DNA of 64,000 nt, taken from assembly GCF_018128245.1 (NCBI RefSeq), contig NZ_CP072378.1:1-64000 (forward strand). The letters are read 5' to 3'. The DNA comes from Leptotrichia sp. oral taxon 221 (GTDB lineage Bacteria; Fusobacteriota; Fusobacteriia; Fusobacteriales; Leptotrichiaceae). The notes beneath the pieces were generated by a model that did no database searches, was not told where the DNA came from, and was given only the letters and a program-made list of their open reading frames with translations. Position numbers and translations under genes: made by a program. Positions 51,253-60,091 of this stretch are shown here, in pieces (position 1 is the stretch's first letter; the number at the start of each line of letters is the position of its first letter).

Positions 51253-52446
51253 GTGATAATAAAGTTGAAAAAAAATAGGAAAGATTTAGGAACAGTTTTC
51301 ATTATAGTGATTTTATTGCTTATGGCATTAAGTATTATTACGTTAGCTAGTTTAAGTTCTCCAAGATCACTTTCAGATAGTAATGGGAAAAATGCGTTAC
51401 ATTTTGTAAATCTGCAAGGAATGTGGTTTGGATTAGGGATAATAGTATTTTTTGGTGTTTCTAAAATAGATTATAGGAAATATAGAAAAAAATGGTTTAG
51501 CAATGGATTGTATTCTATTGGAGCGATATTACTGAGTGCTGTACTAGTTATTGGACAAAGTGTAAATGGTGCGAAAAGATGGTTTCAATTAGGTCCAATA
51601 CGTGTTCAACCGTCAGAATTTGCAAAAATATTTTTGATTTTAGCTTTGGCTGGGTGTATTGATAGGATTTCAAAATCAAGTAAAAAAAAATATAGAAATA
51701 AAATAAAATTAAAAAAAATGCGAGATATATCATTATTAAAAGGAGTAGGATTATATACCGGACTGTATTTAATACTAATACTTTTTGAAAAATCGTTTAG
51801 TTCAATGTTCCAAATACTAATTTTAGGATTTGTATTATTATTTGTTTCAGGATTTAATTTAGGATGGTTTTCAGTGATTACTGGTGTAGGTTTTTTTGGA
51901 GCATTTGATGTAGCTATACAGGCTGGGTATCGTTCTAAAAGAATTCAAGATTTCATTGCTAATATAACATTGAAGTCAGAACCACCTTATCAAACAAAAC
52001 AATCATTGATAGCGATCGGAAGTGGAAAATTTCTTGGAAGAGGCTATGGGGGTAGTATTCAGAAATATTATTTCTTACCAGAAATTCATACAGATTATAT
52101 TTTTTCAGGGTACTCTGAAGAAATGGGATTTATTGGAGTATTACTTTTAATAGCATTGTATCTAGCTTTGGTTATAGTTATTATTATAACAATCGGTAAA
52201 GCAAGAGATTTTTTTGCAAAATATATTTTAACAGGGATATTAGTAATGATTTCAACACAAATAATAGGAAATATTGGAGTTGTAAGTGGATTGGTACCGT
52301 CAACAGGAATTCCTTTACCTCTTATGAGTTACGGAGGAAGTACAACGATTGCATTGATGATTTCTTTGGGAATTGTTTATAATATAATAAAATCAATATA
52401 TGAACAAGAAGAAGAGACAATTGAAGAGTTTGAATATGAGATGTAA
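51253..52446 (+). CDS. ftsW: FtsW/RodA-type SEDS peptidoglycan glycosyltransferase
   Basis: The 397-residue polytopic protein of the SEDS family has NGAKRWFQLGPIRVQPSEFAK, the essential EKSFSSM segment, LPEIHTDYIFSGYSEEMGFI and VPSTGIPLPLMSYGGST. It polymerises glycan strands at the septum with a class B PBP. The position among mur and fts genes supports FtsW rather than RodA. The start is uncertain: GTG at 51253 lies very close to AAGGTGG, and the in-frame TTG at 51265 is an alternative. No class B PBP gene is in the window. Confidence 0.92.
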   Translation: MIIKLKKNRKDLGTVFIIVILLLMALSIITLASLSSPRSLSDSNGKNALHFVNLQGMWFGLGIIVFFGVSKIDYRKYRKKWFSNGLYSIGAILLSAVLVIGQSVNGAKRWFQLGPIRVQPSEFAKIFLILALAGCIDRISKSSKKKYRNKIKLKKMRDISLLKGVGLYTGLYLILILFEKSFSSMFQILILGFVLLFVSGFNLGWFSVITGVGFFGAFDVAIQAGYRSKRIQDFIANITLKSEPPYQTKQSLIAIGSGKFLGRGYGGSIQKYYFLPEIHTDYIFSGYSEEMGFIGVLLLIALYLALVIVIIITIGKARDFFAKYILTGILVMISTQIIGNIGVVSGLVPSTGIPLPLMSYGGSTTIALMISLGIVYNIIKSIYEQEEETIEEFEYEM

Positions 52447-52473
52447 AAAATAAATTGAATGGAGAATATTTAG

Positions 52474-53523
52474 ATGAAAAAAGTAGTTTTTACAACAGGA
52501 GGGACTGGAGGTCATATTTATCCAGCTTTGTCTATAGCGAAAAAAGTTAGAGAAAAAGGTGGAGAAGTGTTGTTTATAGGGACTAAACATAGAATGGAAA
52601 AAGATTTGGTTCCAAAAGAAAATTTTAGATTTATTGGATTAGATGTGTTTCCGTTGAAATCACCATCTTCTTTAATAAAAATGATAAAAGCAACATTTCA
52701 AACAATAAAATTATTAAAAAAAGAAAAACCGACTGAAATAATCGGATTTGGAAATTATATAACAATACCGGTGTTATTGGCAGCGATTGTGCTAAAAATA
52801 CCGTATTATTTGCAGGAGCAAAACTGTACAATGGGTCAAGCAAATAAATATTTTTACAAAATGGCAAAAAAAGTTTTTATTGCTTTTGAAAATACATTGC
52901 CAAATATACCAGAAAAATATAGAAGTAAATTTGTGGTGACTGGAAATCCATTGAGGGAAGAATTTTATACGAAAAATAAAAATGAAGAGAGAAAAAAATT
53001 AGATATAAAAGATAATGAAAAAGGGATTTTGGTAATTGGTGGAAGTTTAGGAGCCAAAAATATAAATGAGGCTATTTCAAAAAAATGGGATAAAATTGTA
53101 AATGATAAAGATATTAGATTGTTCTGGGCGACTGGGAAAGATAATTTTGAACAAGCGACATATAGAATGAGAAATTTTGGAAGTACAGTAGTAAAACCGT
53201 ATTTTGATAATGCGGCTGATCTTATGGCAGCTGTAGATTTAGTAATTTGTCGTGCTGGAGCTTCAACGATTTCTGAATTGATTGAGTTGGAAAAACCAGC
53301 AATATTGATACCATATGATTTTGTTGGACAAAAGGAAAATGCAGATGTTTTAGAATATGCTGATGCGGCGAAAATATTTTCAAATGAAGAAGTGGATAAA
53401 GCATTAGAAGAAGCATTGGAACTTGTAAAACAAGATAGCATATTGGGTTTTATGAGCAGTAACGCAAAAACATTGAAAAAAGGAAATGCAGCAAATATAA
53501 TATTAAAAGAGATGGAAATATAA
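52474..53523 (+). CDS. murG: Lipid II synthase (UDP-GlcNAc transferase MurG)
   Basis: The 349-residue GT28 glycosyltransferase has the glycine-rich N-terminal FTTGGTGGHIYPALSIA, GFGNYITIPVLLAA, LQEQNCTMGQANK, VIGGSLGAKNINEA and the donor-site DLVICRAGASTISELIELEK with GQKENADVL. It transfers GlcNAc to lipid I at the inner membrane face. TGGAGAA precedes the start; murC follows after 16 bases. Confidence 0.97.
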   Translation: MKKVVFTTGGTGGHIYPALSIAKKVREKGGEVLFIGTKHRMEKDLVPKENFRFIGLDVFPLKSPSSLIKMIKATFQTIKLLKKEKPTEIIGFGNYITIPVLLAAIVLKIPYYLQEQNCTMGQANKYFYKMAKKVFIAFENTLPNIPEKYRSKFVVTGNPLREEFYTKNKNEERKKLDIKDNEKGILVIGGSLGAKNINEAISKKWDKIVNDKDIRLFWATGKDNFEQATYRMRNFGSTVVKPYFDNAADLMAAVDLVICRAGASTISELIELEKPAILIPYDFVGQKENADVLEYADAAKIFSNEEVDKALEEALELVKQDSILGFMSSNAKTLKKGNAANIILKEMEI

Positions 53524-53539
53524 GGGAAGTGGAGGAAAG

Positions 53540-54904
53540 ATGTTAGCAGAAATAAAAAGTATTTATTTTAGTGGAATAAATGGGATTGGAATGAGTGGAC
53601 TTGCAAAAATACTTGCAAAAGATGGGTATGAAGTTTACGGATCAGATATTGATAGAAAACCTATAACAGATGAATTAGAAGCAATGGGTGTTAAAGTGTA
53701 CATTGGTCAAGTGGAAGAAAATATGAAAGGGAAAGATATTGATGTATTCGTATATTCGACAGCAATTAGAAAAACTAATCCAGAGTACAAATATGCAGTT
53801 GAAAATAATATTACAATGATAAAAAGAGGACAGTTACTTGCTGAAATAATGAATAGATTTGATGGAATCGCAGTAGCTGGAACTCACGGAAAAACAACAA
53901 CAAGTTCAATGATGAGTGTTGCTTTATTAGAAAAAGAGCCATTTATCGTAGTTGGAGGGATAATTCCTGAAATTCACAGTAATAGTAAAATTGGAAATTC
54001 AGAATATTTCGTAGCAGAAGCTGATGAAAGTGATAACTCATTCTTGTTCATAAAACCTAAATATGCGGTAGTAACAAATGTTGAGCCTGATCACTTAGAA
54101 CATCACGGTACTTTTGAAAATATTAAAAAATCATTTGAGCAATTTATTGATAGTACAGAAAGATTGGTTCTTTTGTGTAAAGATACTGTAGAAAAAGAAC
54201 ATTTGAAATTTACGAATAAAAATGTAGCTTGGTACAGTTTGGAATCAGAAGATGCTCAAATTTATGCGAAAGATGTAGAAATAAAAGATGGGAAAACTTC
54301 ATATGAAGTTGTAAAAAATGGAGAAAGCTTAGGAAGATTTACATTGACAATTCCTGGAAAACATAATATTCTTAATTCATTGCCTGTGATTTATTTGGCT
54401 CATGAATTTAAATGTGATATGAATAAAGTTAAAGAAAAAATTGAAGAATTTAAAGGTGCAAATAGAAGATACCAAGTTATATACGATAATAATTTGAGAA
54501 TAATTGATGACTATGCACATCATCCGACTGAAGTCAGTGTAACAATTGAAGCTGCAAAATCTACAGAAAAAGGAAAAGTTACAGTTATATTTCAACCACA
54601 TAGATATACAAGAACAAAATTCTTCTTGGATGGATTTGTGGAAGCCTTGAAAAAAGCGGATGACTTGATGTTGTTACCAATTTATGCAGCGAGTGAAGAT
54701 AACATTTATGGAATTTCATCTGAAGATTTAGCAGAAAAAATAGGAAATCATGTAAAAGTTACGACAGAAGAAGAAATTGAAAAAATAGTGGAAGAAAGTA
54801 AAAATAGTGGAAATACATTTGTGTTTATGGGAGCTGGAAGCGTTTCTAAAGTTGCTCATAATATTGTTGATAAATTAAATGCGAACGAAAATAAAAATAA
54901 ATAG
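53540..54904 (+). CDS. murC: UDP-N-acetylmuramate--L-alanine ligase
   Basis: The 454-residue Mur ligase has GINGIGMSGLAKILAKDGYE, YSTAIRKTNPE, the P loop AVAGTHGKTTTSSMM, EADESDNSFL, NVEPDHLEHHG, the MurC-specific DDYAHHPTEV and FQPHRYTRTKFF. It adds the first amino acid to UDP-MurNAc. GTGGAGGAAAG precedes the start. murB starts 10 bases after its stop. Confidence 0.97.
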   Translation: MLAEIKSIYFSGINGIGMSGLAKILAKDGYEVYGSDIDRKPITDELEAMGVKVYIGQVEENMKGKDIDVFVYSTAIRKTNPEYKYAVENNITMIKRGQLLAEIMNRFDGIAVAGTHGKTTTSSMMSVALLEKEPFIVVGGIIPEIHSNSKIGNSEYFVAEADESDNSFLFIKPKYAVVTNVEPDHLEHHGTFENIKKSFEQFIDSTERLVLLCKDTVEKEHLKFTNKNVAWYSLESEDAQIYAKDVEIKDGKTSYEVVKNGESLGRFTLTIPGKHNILNSLPVIYLAHEFKCDMNKVKEKIEEFKGANRRYQVIYDNNLRIIDDYAHHPTEVSVTIEAAKSTEKGKVTVIFQPHRYTRTKFFLDGFVEALKKADDLMLLPIYAASEDNIYGISSEDLAEKIGNHVKVTTEEEIEKIVEESKNSGNTFVFMGAGSVSKVAHNIVDKLNANENKNK

Positions 54905-54914
54905 GAGTGTTCAA

Positions 54915-55769
54915 ATGGAAGTATTAAAAAATGTTGAGATGAAAGAATATTCAAATATGAAAGTCGGAGGAACTGCCGATGAATTGATTTTTATAGAAGA
55001 TAAAAATGAGTTAAAAGAAGTATTACAAACTAGAAAAAGAGTGTTTCTTTTAGGAAATGGAACAAATACTTTGATAAATAATGGTCATTTAAATATAAGT
55101 TTTGTTTCATTGAAAAAATTACAAAAAATTGAAGTTGTGGAAAAACATGATGATTATGATTTGGTAAGAGTAGAAGCGGGACTAGATTTAGACGATTTGA
55201 TAAAATTTATGGAAGAAAATGACTATTCTGGATTGGAAAATATTACAGGAATTCCTGGATCTGTTGGTGGACTTGTTAATATGAATGGTGGAGCTTACGG
55301 GACAGAAATCTTTGACTGTATTGAAGAAGTAGAAGTTTGTAAAAATGATGGAGAAATAGTAACTTTGAAAACATCAGATTTGAAATTTGAGTATAGAACT
55401 ACTGAAATTAAAATAAATCACTGGATTGTAGTTTCAGCGTTATTTAAATTTGGAAGAGGATTTGATAAAGCAGCATCTCAAGATAAAAGAGATCAAAGGG
55501 CCTTCAAACATCCTTTAGATTTACCAAATTTAGGAAGTACATTTAAAAATCCAGAAGGAACATTTGCAGCAAAATTAATTTCTGACGCTGGATTGAAAGG
55601 ATACAGAGTTGGAGATGCAATGGTGTCACCAAAACACCCTAATTTCGTTACAAATTTAGGAAATGCAAAATTTTCTGATGTAATAGGTGTTATTCAACAT
55701 GTAAAAGAAGTTGTATTAGAAAAATTTGGGATACAATTGGAAACAGAAATTATTATATTGGAAAAATAA
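54915..55769 (+). CDS. murB: UDP-N-acetylenolpyruvoylglucosamine reductase
   Basis: The 284-residue FAD-dependent reductase has MKEYSNMKVGGTADEL, LGNGTNTLINNG, GLENITGIPGSVGGLVNMNG, EYRTTEI and LGSTFKNPEGTFAAKLI with the catalytic Ser of the NxGSxFKNP motif, followed by VSPKHPNFVTNLGNA. The GSxFKNP form without the extra loop fits the type II MurB enzymes. The frame is open from 54879, but TAGGAGTG just before the ATG at 54915 sets the start. Confidence 0.96.
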   Translation: MEVLKNVEMKEYSNMKVGGTADELIFIEDKNELKEVLQTRKRVFLLGNGTNTLINNGHLNISFVSLKKLQKIEVVEKHDDYDLVRVEAGLDLDDLIKFMEENDYSGLENITGIPGSVGGLVNMNGGAYGTEIFDCIEEVEVCKNDGEIVTLKTSDLKFEYRTTEIKINHWIVVSALFKFGRGFDKAASQDKRDQRAFKHPLDLPNLGSTFKNPEGTFAAKLISDAGLKGYRVGDAMVSPKHPNFVTNLGNAKFSDVIGVIQHVKEVVLEKFGIQLETEIIILEK

Positions 55770-55821
55770 AAGGGAAATATTAAAAAATATTAATTTTGAA
55801 TGAAAAGTTTTATAAAAAAAA

Positions 55822-55850
55822 TTGAATAATAGTAAAAAAAAGTGTATAAT
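55822..55850 (+). promoter_or_regulatory. Promoter for ftsQ-ftsZ
   Basis: TTGAAT at 55822-55827, 17-base spacer, TATAAT at 55845-55850, followed 22 bases later by the ftsQ start. It would give division genes separate control from the mur genes. Confidence 0.65.
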
Positions 55851-55871
55851 ACTAACGAGTGGAGTTTGAAT

Positions 55872-56543
55872 ATGAGAAGAGTATACCAAACATTAGTTTT
55901 ATTAGTAGTTTTAGCAATAGGTATTTTTTCAACAGTTACTTTTTTGAATACTGATTATTTTAAGATAGAAAAAGTTGACATAAAAGGGAATACCGAATTG
56001 CTTAGACAGGATATAAAAAGCCATTTAGAAGATATGAAGGGTAAAAATATTATCTATTTGGATACTAATAAAATACAAGATTTGATAAAAAGTGATGCGA
56101 GGGTTAGTAATATTTCTATAAAAAAAATATATCCGAATAAGATTGAGATACAGCTAGATGAAAGACAGCCTTATGTTTACGTAAAAAAGGGATCCGATAT
56201 ATTTTTAGCAGATGCAAATTTGAATTTATATGGAGATATTTCTGAAACACCTCAAAAAAATATACCAGTAATAATATATTCTGATAGTGCAACTATGAAC
56301 GGATTCAAAACAATTATTTCAAAAATAAAAAATAAAGACTTATATGCTTTAATATCTGAAATAAGATTAGCTGACAAAAGTTATCAATTAATTTTGACAG
56401 ATAATACTAGAGTTTATGTAGACACGTTTGTAGATGAGGAAAAGTACAATCAGATGTATAGACTGTACAAAAAATTAAAAGCGCAACATACGGATTTTAA
56501 AACGGTGGAGCTAAGATATAAAGACATAACTACAAGACAATAA
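55872..56543 (+). CDS. ftsQ: Cell division protein FtsQ/DivIB
   Basis: The 223-residue bitopic protein has an N-terminal membrane helix (LVLLVVLAIGIFSTVTFL) and a POTRA domain (IEKVDIKGNTELLRQDIKSH and IKKIYPNKIEIQLDERQPYV), then a beta domain with FLADANLNLYGD. FtsQ/DivIB recruits and regulates the septal synthase complex. The promoter at 55822-55850 excludes the upstream frame extension; GGAG at 55861-55864 serves the ATG at 55872. ddl, usual between murB and ftsQ, is absent. Confidence 0.85.
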   Translation: MRRVYQTLVLLVVLAIGIFSTVTFLNTDYFKIEKVDIKGNTELLRQDIKSHLEDMKGKNIIYLDTNKIQDLIKSDARVSNISIKKIYPNKIEIQLDERQPYVYVKKGSDIFLADANLNLYGDISETPQKNIPVIIYSDSATMNGFKTIISKIKNKDLYALISEIRLADKSYQLILTDNTRVYVDTFVDEEKYNQMYRLYKKLKAQHTDFKTVELRYKDITTRQ

Positions 56544-56698
56544 AAATATAGATAATTTAAGAGAAAGGAGAAGCTACTTTAAAAAAATATATCAATGATT
56601 ATATTTTGTGACTATAAATGTCTACAAATAATCAAATAAAAGTAAACTGAATCTCAGTAAGACATATAGAATTAGGTAAATATATTTTAAGTGGCTAA

Positions 56699-57886
56699 AT
56701 GATTAAGATGGAGAATTCTAGCAATGCAGCAAAACTAAAAGTCGTAGGAGTAGGTGGAGCTGGAGGAAATGCGATAAACGATATGATTCAAAGTGAAATA
56801 AATGATGTAGAATTTATAGCTATAAACACTGATCAGCAAGATTTAGACAGATCGGTAGCAGGGAAAAAAGTTCTTTTGGGAAAAGGAATGGGAGCTGGTG
56901 CTGATCCTGAAAAAGGGAGAATTGCAGCAAAAGAGTCTGAAGAAAAAATAAAAGAAGTATTAGAAGGAACAGACATGCTATTTATAACTGCCGGAATGGG
57001 TGGAGGAACAGGAACTGGAGCCTCTCCAATTGTTGCTGAAATAGCTAAATCTATGGGAATTTTAACAGTAGCTGTGGTAACAAAACCATTTGAGTTTGAA
57101 GGAGCATTAAAAAAGAATAACGCAGATGCAGGAATAGAAAATTTAAAAGAACAAGTGGATACATTAATAGCAATACCAAATGATAAATTATTTGAATTGC
57201 CAAATGTTAGCATCACTTTAATGACAGCTTTCAAAGAAGCAAATAGTGTATTGAGAGTTGGAATTAAAGGGATTTCTGACTTAATTACAAAACAAGGATT
57301 TGTAAATTTGGATTTTGCAGATGTTAAAGCAATTATGCAAGATTCAGGAATAGCAATGCTTGGATTTGGAGAAGGTAGCGGAGATGGAAAAGCTAAGACT
57401 GCAACAGAACAAGCATTAAACAGTCCGTTATTAGAAAAATCAATTGAAGGTGCTCAAAAAGTATTGTTAAATATAACAGCAGGACAAGATATAGGATTAC
57501 ACGAAATAAGAGAAGTTTCTGAAACAGTGTCGAAAAAAACTGGAAGCGCAGGAGCAACATTAATTTGGGGAGTTATCCTAGATCCTGAATTAGAAGGAAC
57601 AATAAAAGTTTCGTTAATAGCAACAGATTTTAAAGAAGTTAAAGATGTAGAAAAAGTGACTTCAGGAATGGTATTTACACCACACAAAGAAGCTACTAAT
57701 AAAACAGGAACTACTCCTGAAAAGTCTGAAAATGCGGAAAAAGCAACAGTGGAAAATGGTGCTGAAACTGAAAAAAAGTCTGAAAATGGTGTTGAAAAAG
57801 AAGAAGTTCCAGAAATGGGAGATGAAAATAAAGAAAACGATTTTATAGGAGACGGATTCGTTGTTCCACCATTTTTTGAAGAATAA
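56699..57886 (+). CDS. ftsZ: Cell division protein FtsZ
   Basis: The 395-residue tubulin homologue has VVGVGGAGGNAINDMI, INTDQQDL, the GTP-binding GMGGGTGTGASPIVAEIA, NADAGIENLKEQVDTLIAIPND and the catalytic T7 loop NLDFADVKAIMQDSGIAMLG. An acidic linker (about 325-380) leads to a C-terminal peptide FVVPPFFEE, which differs from the common DIPxF form that binds FtsA/ZipA. No ftsA precedes it, unlike most clusters. Before it, AAAGGAG at 56564-56570 has no start codon and could be a relic of a lost gene. The start may be 56699 or 56708. Confidence 0.96.
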   Translation: MIKMENSSNAAKLKVVGVGGAGGNAINDMIQSEINDVEFIAINTDQQDLDRSVAGKKVLLGKGMGAGADPEKGRIAAKESEEKIKEVLEGTDMLFITAGMGGGTGTGASPIVAEIAKSMGILTVAVVTKPFEFEGALKKNNADAGIENLKEQVDTLIAIPNDKLFELPNVSITLMTAFKEANSVLRVGIKGISDLITKQGFVNLDFADVKAIMQDSGIAMLGFGEGSGDGKAKTATEQALNSPLLEKSIEGAQKVLLNITAGQDIGLHEIREVSETVSKKTGSAGATLIWGVILDPELEGTIKVSLIATDFKEVKDVEKVTSGMVFTPHKEATNKTGTTPEKSENAEKATVENGAETEKKSENGVEKEEVPEMGDENKENDFIGDGFVVPPFFEE

Positions 57887-57895
57887 AAAATATTC

Positions 57896-57924
57896 TTGAT
57901 TTAATTAAATTTTTTTGATATAAT
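57896..57924 (+). promoter_or_regulatory. Promoter of the rpsF operon
   Basis: TTGATT at 57896-57901, 17-base spacer, TATAAT at 57919-57924. Confidence 0.75.
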
Positions 57925-57930
57925 ACTAAG

Positions 57931-57966
57931 ACGAGCCTGCTCTATTGTAAGAAGTAGGGCTAAAAA
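57931..57966 (+). promoter_or_regulatory. Leader hairpin of rpsF, candidate S6:S18 autoregulatory element
   Basis: AGCCTGCT (57934-57941) and AGTAGGGCT (57953-57961) can pair imperfectly in the 5' leader. In many bacteria the S6:S18 complex binds a leader structure of rpsF-ssb-rpsR mRNA to repress it. Gene order here is the same, but the match to the known motif was judged by eye only. Confidence 0.4.
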
Positions 57967-57987
57967 GCCAAAGGAAAGGAGAAAAGA

Positions 57988-58272
57988 ATGAAAAATTACG
58001 AAATTATGTTTATACTTTCTACGCAATTAACTGATGAAGAAAAACAAGCAAAAGTTAAATTCGTTGAAGAAACTTTAGTAAAATCAGAAGCTGCAGAAAT
58101 TAAAACAGAAGTTTGGGGAGAAAGAAAATTAGCTTACCCTATTAAGAAAAAAGAAAATGGATACTATGTTTTAACTACATTCCAAATTGATGGAATTAAA
58201 TTAGCTGAAGTTGAAGCTAGATTAAATATCGAAGAATCTATTTTGAAATATATGATAGTAAAAAATGACTAA
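57988..58272 (+). CDS. rpsF: Small ribosomal subunit protein bS6
   Basis: The 94-residue protein starts MKNYEIMFILSTQLTDEEKQ and contains WGERKLAYPIKKKENGYYVL, the standard bS6 core with its ferredoxin-like fold. It binds 16S rRNA together with bS18, encoded two genes on. AAAGGAGAAA precedes the start. First gene of rpsF-ssb-rpsR. Confidence 0.97.
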   Translation: MKNYEIMFILSTQLTDEEKQAKVKFVEETLVKSEAAEIKTEVWGERKLAYPIKKKENGYYVLTTFQIDGIKLAEVEARLNIEESILKYMIVKND

Positions 58273-58332
58273 TTAGATTAAATATAATGGGGGTTATAAA
58301 ATAATTCAAGTGATTATGAGGGGGAATAAATT

Positions 58333-58836
58333 ATGAATAATATAGTTTTAATTGGAAGAATGACAAAGGATCCAGAATTAAAATATACAAGTACTGGAAA
58401 AGGAAATACTAGATTTACTTTAGCCGTGTCAAGAAATAAAGATGAAGCAGATTTTATTAACTGTGTTGCATGGGAGAAAACTGGAGAGACTATTGCTGAA
58501 TATTTTAGAAAAGGTAGTCAAATAGGTGTACAAGGTAGATTAAGTGTTAGAAGTTATGAACAAAATGGTGAGAATAAATGGATTGCTGAAGTTATAGTAG
58601 AAAAATTTGATTTTATAGGATCAAATAATCCTTCAAATGGTGGAGGAAGCTATTCACATAATAATTCTAATAATAACTACAATAGTAGTAATTATAACAA
58701 TAACAATAACAATAACAATAACAATAATTACAATAATTCGCACAACCATGATAATCAATCGCAACATTCAGATAATAAACCATTTGCTGGAAATAATGGT
58801 AATTCGGATGATTCAGACGAAGATTTCCCATTTTAG
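58333..58836 (+). CDS. ssb: Single-stranded DNA-binding protein
   Basis: The 167-residue protein has an OB fold (about 1-105: MNNIVLIGRMTKDPELKYT, FTLAVSRNKDEADFINCVAW, GRLSVRSYEQNGENKW), a low-complexity linker with 11 consecutive Asn and further Ser/Asn/His, and the acidic C-terminal tip SDEDFPF, which binds partner proteins such as repair and replication enzymes. The Asn run is encoded by an AACAAT hexanucleotide tract. It lies between rpsF and rpsR as in many bacteria. Confidence 0.97.
   Translation: MNNIVLIGRMTKDPELKYTSTGKGNTRFTLAVSRNKDEADFINCVAWEKTGETIAEYFRKGSQIGVQGRLSVRSYEQNGENKWIAEVIVEKFDFIGSNNPSNGGGSYSHNNSNNNYNSSNYNNNNNNNNNNNYNNSHNHDNQSQHSDNKPFAGNNGNSDDSDEDFPF
58696..58725 (+). repeat. 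AACAAT hexanucleotide tract in ssb
   Basis: Five perfect tandem units of AACAAT, flanked by near-units (AATTAT before, AATTAC after), encode Asn in the linker. A gain or loss of units keeps the frame and changes linker length by two residues. Confidence 0.9.
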
Positions 58837-58859
58837 GGTAAAAAAATTAGGAGGTGACT

Positions 58860-59099
58860 ATGAGAGCGAAACCATCTACAGAATTTAAAAGAAGAAAAAG
58901 AAGACCAAAAGTAAAATTTAAAGTTGAAGATATTAACTACAAAAATGTAGATTTATTAAAAAATTTCATGAATGATAAAGGTAAAATCTCTCCTGCAAGA
59001 GTTACAGGATTAGATGCAAAAATTCAAAGAAAAATAGCTAAAGCTATTAAAAGAGCAAGACAAATAGCTTTAATGCCTTATACAAAAATAGAAAAATAA
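58860..59099 (+). CDS. rpsR: Small ribosomal subunit protein bS18
   Basis: The 79-residue basic protein contains [40 protein letters not shown] and RQIALMPYT, the bS18 core. The start is the ATG at 58860, six to eleven bases after AGGAGG (58849-58854); the in-frame GTG at 58854 lies inside that site. The protein lacks the zinc-binding cysteines found in some bS18 forms. Last gene of the operon. Confidence 0.96.
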   Translation: MRAKPSTEFKRRKRRPKVKFKVEDINYKNVDLLKNFMNDKGKISPARVTGLDAKIQRKIAKAIKRARQIALMPYTKIEK

Positions 59100-59116
59100 T
59101 TCATTGAATTTATAAA

Positions 59117-59164
59117 AGGGCTATTTAAAGATAAGTAAAACTTATTTTTGATAGCTCTTTTTTT
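59117..59164 (+). terminator. Intrinsic terminator of the rpsF operon
   Basis: GGGCTATT (from 59117) pairs with GATAGCTC near 59149-59156, with an inner AAGATAAGT/ACTTATTTTT pairing, followed by eight or more T residues. Confidence 0.75.
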
Positions 59165-59460
59165 TAAAGATAAAATTGAAAGGAATTACGTGAATACGTG
59201 AATTAATAGGAATGTGGTAATTTTTATAAGTGATAAATACTACTTTTTTTATAAATCGTTAAGGAATGTTATACCGTGGAATTTAACAAGATTTATATAA
59301 TTTATAAAAAAATTAAAATTTAATTATAAGACAAAAATAATCGTAATATTTTTCTAAATCGTATTTTTTTTTGTATAATTAGCATAAATAAAAGTAATAA
59401 AATTCTAAAAATGATAAAAGGACTCTTGAGCTTTAGTTATAAAAGGTTCAGATATAAGGT
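59165..59460. other. Gene-free A/T-rich spacer
   Basis: A tandem ACGTGAAT repeat lies near 59187. A GTATAATTAG at about 59373 may be the -10 box for the next lipoprotein gene. Nothing else is supportable. Confidence 0.35.
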
Positions 59461-59468
59461 GATGAAAA

Positions 59469-60071
59469 ATGAAGAATAAAAAAATATTATTGACAGGTTT
59501 TTTATCAGTTTTTCTTGTATTAGCATGTAATGAACAAAAGAAAAAGATGGAAGAACAGAAGAAAATAGAAATGGAAGCTAAAAAAGAAGAGCAAAAAAAA
59601 AGTTTATTTTTTAACAACTCCATAGATACAATAATACAGAATTTTGACAAAAAATCGAGGGAAAATAATATCGCTATTGGGAAATTTGAGAAATTGAATT
59701 TTGATAATAGAAATTACTATTATTCAAAAATTAATTCAAGAGAAGGATCAAATTCTAATTATGTTTTGGATTATCAAGGTGTGAATGTAAGTGGAATGTT
59801 TTTAAAAGTAGGTGTTGTGACAGGTCAAAATTTGGCAACTATTGAAAATATGGTCGTTAATTTGATACAAGTTTCGGATTCGGCGATGTCAGATGAGGAA
59901 GCGAAAAAGATTTATGCACAAGTATTATCAAAAATGGATGATAACGGTTTAGAAAGTTCGATTTTGTATTCAAATGGAGTGATTTATAGTGTAAAAATTA
60001 CTCAGAAAACAGGAGAGCTAGTATTCATGGCAAGAGAGGTGGAAGATAGGTCACTTTCACAAAAAATATAA
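59469..60071 (+). CDS. Lipoprotein of unknown function
   Basis: The 200-residue protein begins MKNKKILLTGFLSVFLVLAC; VLAC is a good lipobox with Cys20. A charged Lys/Glu/Met helix (about 24-45) works as a spacer, then a mixed alpha/beta domain with VNVSGMFLKVGVVTG and YSVKITQKTGELVFMA. The domain is not recognised. It is 20 bases before the DUF937 gene and may be cotranscribed with it. Confidence 0.7.
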   Translation: MKNKKILLTGFLSVFLVLACNEQKKKMEEQKKIEMEAKKEEQKKSLFFNNSIDTIIQNFDKKSRENNIAIGKFEKLNFDNRNYYYSKINSREGSNSNYVLDYQGVNVSGMFLKVGVVTGQNLATIENMVVNLIQVSDSAMSDEEAKKIYAQVLSKMDDNGLESSILYSNGVIYSVKITQKTGELVFMAREVEDRSLSQKI

Positions 60072-60091
60072 AATAAAAAATGGAGGGAATT

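Noticed and set aside
58637-58888. An 83-codon open frame rich in Ile and Thr overlapping ssb
   Set aside because: It is the +1 reading of the repetitive Asn-coding part of ssb; no ribosome binding site and no plausible product.
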